Source: Arthrobacter sp. MYb213 (lineage in GTDB: Bacteria > Actinomycetota > Actinomycetes > Actinomycetales > Micrococcaceae). Taken from it: a stretch of 64,000 nt of DNA. This document shows, one piece after another, positions 60,293 through 64,000 of this stretch. The stretch covers positions 310,001 to 374,000 of the forward strand of contig NZ_PCQA01000004.1 in the NCBI RefSeq assembly GCF_002979915.1, read 5' to 3'. How positions within the stretch are numbered: the stretch's first letter is position 1; each line of letters starts with the position of its first letter. Position numbers and translations under genes: made by a program. The notes below the pieces were generated by a model. That model was not told the origin of the DNA. It saw only the letters and a list, made by a program, of their open reading frames with translations, and ran no database searches.

Positions 60293-61169
60293 CGCAACGT
60301 TAGCTAAAACTACGGCAGCTAAAAAGTTTGGCGCCAAAGGTAAAAATTTCTCGATGGACCGACGTCCTGGATTTCTTACCTATGGCTTATTGATCGCATT
60401 TTTCCTGGGCAGCACCTACCCATTGTGGTATTCGCTGTTGATCGGTTCAAATACAGGAGCGGTGTTCGCCTCAACTTACCCACCGCTGTTACCTGGCGGC
60501 GCGTTCTGGAAAAATGTTGCCGAGGTTTTTAACACCATTGATTTCTGGGGAGCTCTAGCAAATAGCATCCTCGTCTCCTCGGTCATCACCCTTTCGGTGG
60601 TCACGTTTTCCACCTTGGCCGGATACGCATTCGCTAAGCTGCGTTTCCGTGGGCGACAGGGGTTACTGGTTTTCGTGATCGCGACTCTGGCCGTCCCAAC
60701 GCAACTGGGTATTATTCCGCTGTTCATGGTCATGAAGGAATTCGGTTGGACCGGTTCGCTAGGGGCGGTTATGGTCCCCACCTTGGTTACCGCTTTCGGT
60801 GTGTTCTTCATGCGCCAATATTTGGTGGACGTAGTGCCCGATGAACTGATCGAGGCCGCCCGTATTGACGGGGCGAGCATGATCGGAACCTTCTGGCATG
60901 TGGGAGTGCCGGCGGCGCGCCCAGCAATGGCTATTCTGGCGCTCTTCACTTTCATGACCGCATGGACAGACTATCTCTGGCCAATGCTGGTAGCACCACA
61001 AAACCCCACCCTGCAGGTGGCCCTGAGCCAACTGCAATCTGCAAAATACGTGGACTACACGATTGTGATGTCCGGAGCCTTGATGGCCACCATCCCGCTG
61101 TTATTGCTATTCGTAGTGGCGGGCAAACAACTTGTATCTGGAATTATGGCAGGAGCTGTAAAGGGCTAA
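60285..61169 (+). CDS. cebG: Sugar ABC transporter permease (CebG-like)
   Basis: 294 residues, MalG-type permease, six helices. The EAA loop is ELIEAARIDGASMIGTFWHVGVPAARPAMA. ATG 60285 overlaps the end of cebF by eight bases and has GGCGGAGAA upstream; an earlier in-frame start at 60225 is unlikely. Its TAA shares its last base with the bglC ATG. Confidence 0.88.
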   Translation: MSSATLAKTTAAKKFGAKGKNFSMDRRPGFLTYGLLIAFFLGSTYPLWYSLLIGSNTGAVFASTYPPLLPGGAFWKNVAEVFNTIDFWGALANSILVSSVITLSVVTFSTLAGYAFAKLRFRGRQGLLVFVIATLAVPTQLGIIPLFMVMKEFGWTGSLGAVMVPTLVTAFGVFFMRQYLVDVVPDELIEAARIDGASMIGTFWHVGVPAARPAMAILALFTFMTAWTDYLWPMLVAPQNPTLQVALSQLQSAKYVDYTIVMSGALMATIPLLLLFVVAGKQLVSGIMAGAVKG

Positions 61170-62587
61170 TGACGAAACATCTATCTGAAAACTTTGCTTG
61201 GCCTAAAGAATTTCTTTGGGGCTCGGCCACCGCGGCCGCGCAAATCGAAGGAGCGAGCCACAGCTACGGTAAAGAAGACTCCGTCTGGGACGCATTCGCA
61301 CGAAAAGAAGGGGTCATTGCAGGAGGAGATAATCTCAAAGTAGCAGTGGATCATTACCACCGGTATCAGGAAGATGTGGGGCTGATGCGCGAGCTCGGCC
61401 TAGACTCCTACCGATTCTCCACCAGCTGGGCCCGCATCGTTCCAGGAGGGCGAAGCGTTAACAGCGAAGGTCTCGATTTCTATTCACGGTTGGTAGACGA
61501 ACTGTTGGAGAACGGGATCCTGCCGTGGCTGACTCTTTACCACTGGGATATGCCCCAAGCACTTGAAGAACAAGGTGGCTGGACCAACCGAGACACCGCC
61601 TATAAGTTTGCCGAGTATGCCGAAGCGGTCTATGCAAAGCTCGGTGACCGGGTGAATCACTGGACGACGTTTAATGAACCTTTATGCTCTTCACTTATTG
61701 GATATGCCGCAGGCGAGCACGCACCTGGACGCCAAGAACCGGCGGCGGCTTTGGCAGCGGTGCACCATCAGCATCTGGGCCATGGGCTTGCGACGCAGCG
61801 ATTGCGTGAACTTGGTGCGCAAGAACTTGGTATCACCCTGAACCTCACCAATGCGGTGCCCAACGACCCTACTGATCCCGTGGATTTAGAAGCGGCACGA
61901 CGGATTGACGCACTATGGAACCGGATGTTCTTAGATCCGTTGCTCCGCGGTTCATATCCTGAGGATCTTTTACAAGATGTCGCCGGACTGGGACTGGCCG
62001 AAGTTATCCAGCCAGGTGACTTGGAAATCATCCACCAGCCCATCGACTTTTTGGGTGTGAACCACTATCACGATGACAATGTCTCGGGACATCCGTTGAT
62101 AGGCGATGCTCCTGAGGCTGTCGTGCCCACCGACGCTCCTAAATCCTCACCCTTTGTGGGCAGTGAATACGTGACTTTCCCGAGCCGGGACTTACCGCGT
62201 ACCGCTATGGGTTGGGAGGTCAACCCGCAGGGTCTGCGGGTGCTGTTGAACCGGTTGAATGCTGATTATGCGGATCTTCCAGCGCTGTATATTACCGAAA
62301 ACGGAGCCTCTTACACCGATGAGTTGTCGTCGGATGGAATAGTGGCAGACACCGAACGCTGCGACTACATCTTTGACCATCTGGACGCCGTCGCGGGTGC
62401 AATCGAGGACGGGGTGAACGTCCGCGGGTATTTCGTATGGTCATTGTTGGATAACTTCGAATGGGCTTGGGGGTATCAGAAGAGATTCGGCATTATCTAT
62501 GTTGATTATGAAACGCAGGAGCGCATTATTAAGGACAGTGGTCGGGCCTACGCAGGACTGATCGCAGCCAACCGTACAATGGCATAG
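61169..62587 (+). CDS. bglC: Beta-glucosidase, GH1 family
   Basis: 472 residues. GH1 signature N terminus FAWPKEFLWGSATAAAQIEGA. Acid/base Glu170 in TTFNEP; nucleophile Glu377 in YITENGA; DNFEWAWGYQKRFG closes the barrel. No signal peptide, so it hydrolyses imported cellobiose in the cytoplasm. Coupled to cebG by a one-base stop/start overlap. In Streptomyces the orthologous bglC lies in the same operon under CebR. Confidence 0.92.
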   Translation: MTKHLSENFAWPKEFLWGSATAAAQIEGASHSYGKEDSVWDAFARKEGVIAGGDNLKVAVDHYHRYQEDVGLMRELGLDSYRFSTSWARIVPGGRSVNSEGLDFYSRLVDELLENGILPWLTLYHWDMPQALEEQGGWTNRDTAYKFAEYAEAVYAKLGDRVNHWTTFNEPLCSSLIGYAAGEHAPGRQEPAAALAAVHHQHLGHGLATQRLRELGAQELGITLNLTNAVPNDPTDPVDLEAARRIDALWNRMFLDPLLRGSYPEDLLQDVAGLGLAEVIQPGDLEIIHQPIDFLGVNHYHDDNVSGHPLIGDAPEAVVPTDAPKSSPFVGSEYVTFPSRDLPRTAMGWEVNPQGLRVLLNRLNADYADLPALYITENGASYTDELSSDGIVADTERCDYIFDHLDAVAGAIEDGVNVRGYFVWSLLDNFEWAWGYQKRFGIIYVDYETQERIIKDSGRAYAGLIAANRTMA

Positions 62588-62669
62588 CATCGGTGCGTGG
62601 CGTTTAGTCAAGCGCCACGCACCACACACTAGTAATAAGGAATAACCCAGCTACCGCGAAGAAGTCACG

Positions 62670-63689
62670 ATGCCCGAACCACGTAAACAACAGCCAACGC
62701 TGGAACTCGTCGCCGAGCGCGCAGGAGTTTCACGAGCAACCGTTTCACGCGTGGTCAACGGTTCTGACAAGGTCAAAGCAGATGTCGTGCGCGCGGTGGA
62801 GAAAGCCATCGCGGAACTAAACTACGTTCCCAACCGGGCGGCTCGTTCTTTGGCGCAGGGGCGGACTAATTCCATAGCTTTGGTGATCCCGGAGAGCACT
62901 GCCAAATTTTTCGCAGACCCATATTTCGCCTCGGTGATTCAAGGTGCTGCAATGTATCTGAGCACTACAGAATTCACGCTTTCTTTGCTCATTGCCACGG
63001 AATCAGATCCGGCAAAAACCAGCAGGTATTTGCGTGGCGGAAATGTTGATGGTGCGTTAATACTTTCGCATCACGCCGACGATAGTTCCTATAGCGAATT
63101 GGCCGGCTCATTGCCGTTGGTTTTCGGTGGCCGTCCGATGAGTAACGAAAACGGAAACGTCTTTGTTGTCGACGTAGATAATGCTGCAGCTGCCCGCAAG
63201 GCAACCGACGCGATGTTAAAAACCGGGCGGAAACATCCAGCAACGATTTCCGGACCACAAAATATGGGTGCCGCTATTGATCGCCAACGAGGTTTTGAAC
63301 AAGCGGTCCAAGAAGCGGGTTTGCCCGCTGGCCCAGTAGCAGTCGGTGATTTCACCCCCGATAGTGGCGAAAGTGCCATGCGAGAATTGTTGGCAAGCGG
63401 AGCAAAAATCGATTCGCTATTCGCTGCCAGCGCGCAGATGGCCTTTGGCGCGATGAAGGTAATCGCTGATGCCGGACTGTTGGTGCCAAGTGACATTGCT
63501 ATTTCGACTATCGATGATGACTCATTTGCGCGAAATGCTTCGCCTGCACTGACCACCGTGGCGCAGAATGCAGAGGAGCAGGGAGCGAAAATGGCAGAGG
63601 TAGTTGTCCAACGAATCAATGGGGAATCTGTGCCCGAGCGAATCATCATGCCCACAAAACTTATTTTGCGTGGATCCCACGGCGTCTAA
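62670..63689 (+). CDS. cebR: LacI-family repressor (CebR-like)
   Basis: 339 residues. LacI HTH: PTLELVAERAGVSRATVSRVVNGSDKVKADVVRAVEKAIAELNYVPNRAARSLAQGRT, followed by a periplasmic-binding-like sugar domain (SIALVIPESTAKFFADPYFASVIQGA). It lies 82 bases after bglC on the same strand, whereas Streptomyces cebR is usually upstream of cebEFG. It is the obvious ligand for the two boxes before cebE. Confidence 0.88.
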   Translation: MPEPRKQQPTLELVAERAGVSRATVSRVVNGSDKVKADVVRAVEKAIAELNYVPNRAARSLAQGRTNSIALVIPESTAKFFADPYFASVIQGAAMYLSTTEFTLSLLIATESDPAKTSRYLRGGNVDGALILSHHADDSSYSELAGSLPLVFGGRPMSNENGNVFVVDVDNAAAARKATDAMLKTGRKHPATISGPQNMGAAIDRQRGFEQAVQEAGLPAGPVAVGDFTPDSGESAMRELLASGAKIDSLFAASAQMAFGAMKVIADAGLLVPSDIAISTIDDDSFARNASPALTTVAQNAEEQGAKMAEVVVQRINGESVPERIIMPTKLILRGSHGV

Positions 63690-63710
63690 ATAAGTGCACG
63701 TACTTAAACA

Positions 63711-63743
63711 AAAAATCCCACTCGATTGAGTGGGAATTTTTTT
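63711..63743. terminator. Strong bidirectional intrinsic terminator
   Basis: TCCCACTC (63716-63723) and GAGTGGGA (63728-63735) with a GATT loop, A tract before and eight-base T-rich tract after. It ends the ceb operon and, on the other strand, transcription of tRNA-Arg. Confidence 0.92.
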
Positions 63744-63819
63744 GGTGCGCCCAGAGGGATTCGAACCCCCGGCCTCCTGTTCCGTAGACAGGCGCTCTAT
63801 CCAGCTGAGCTATGGGCGC
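63743..63819 (-). tRNA. tRNA-Arg (ACG)
   Basis: 77 nt on the minus strand: acceptor GCGCCCA with TGGGCGC, D arm GCTCAGCTGGATAGAGC, anticodon stem CCTGT/ACAGG around CTACGGA (anticodon ACG), TPsiC loop GGTTCGAATCC, discriminator A and encoded CCA. It is the substrate expected for TadA (42669-43145). Confidence 0.96.
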
Positions 63820-64000
63820 ATATTCAATTGTTTGTCGCCTTGACGACTCCAGTAACTTTACACCAGATTTTCTGCCAGAAAAAACCATTTGATGGCAAAG
63901 TGCGGTGATTCACAAAAACGTCATTCTAGCTCTATAAATGGAGGCTGACCGGCAAAGGGAGAAGTGTGGTGCGGTGACTTTTGGTCAACAGTTAGCCATC
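63820..64000. other. Window end, no gene seen
   Basis: About 180 bases upstream of tRNA-Arg. No supported gene start; presumably tRNA promoter sequence and the beginning of the next intergenic region. Confidence 0.5.

Overview
The window is bacterial chromosomal DNA of moderate-to-high GC, with actinobacterial start codons, lipoboxes and regulator families. Gene content and synteny (vanR-vanABK with a PadR-type VanR, cebEFG-bglC-cebR, MobA fused to a C-terminal domain, several palindromic operators placed on leaderless promoters) point to a Micrococcaceae member, most likely Glutamicibacter/Arthrobacter. That assignment is inference, since no rRNA lies in the window.

Layout. 1-11.5 kb: the 3' end of an acyl-CoA synthetase; a NitT/TauT-type ABC importer with two substrate-binding proteins; an IclR regulator; vanR-vanABK (vanillate to protocatechuate); a DUF3237 protein. 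11.5-12.7 kb: a mostly empty stretch with a lipoprotein remnant. 12.7-16.2 kb: pcaF-pcaI-pcaJ-pcaR, the last steps of the beta-ketoadipate pathway, preceded by paired IclR-type operators. Together these make an aromatic-acid catabolic region. 16.2-21.6 kb: two pseudogenes, a secreted lipase, an esterase lacking its catalytic histidine, and a MarR-controlled membrane protein.

21.6-25.7 kb and 35.4-41.0 kb: two halves of a molybdenum-cofactor and molybdate-uptake locus (mog/moaB, moaC, moeA, moaD, moeB, moaE; then moaA, modABC, a second moeA, mobA). They are separated by an accessory segment (26.1-32.6 kb) and a small backbone group (32.6-35.4 kb). The accessory segment holds conjugation-gene remnants (DUF4913 protein, decayed TraG), an IS3-family element and three AT-rich genes for exported proteins. 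The following group holds a WYL regulator, a DinB protein and a toxin/antitoxin-like nucleotidyltransferase pair.

41-48 kb: housekeeping genes (NUDIX, YaeQ, tRNA-Ser, tadA, upp, a two-component system, an orphan winged-helix regulator, sixA). 48.4-57.4 kb is the most unusual part. It has a P-loop NTPase paired with an ABC exporter whose ATPase domain has lost its catalytic motifs, downstream of PHO-box-like repeats. Next is a TetR-controlled YhgE membrane protein paired with a second degenerate ABC-ATPase-like protein, read from a promoter embedded in a 32-bp perfect palindrome. A secreted nuclease follows, also with PHO-box-like repeats.

57.4-63.8 kb: a complete cellobiose-type uptake operon (cebEFG-bglC-cebR) with two CebR-like boxes, an intrinsic terminator and tRNA-Arg(ACG).
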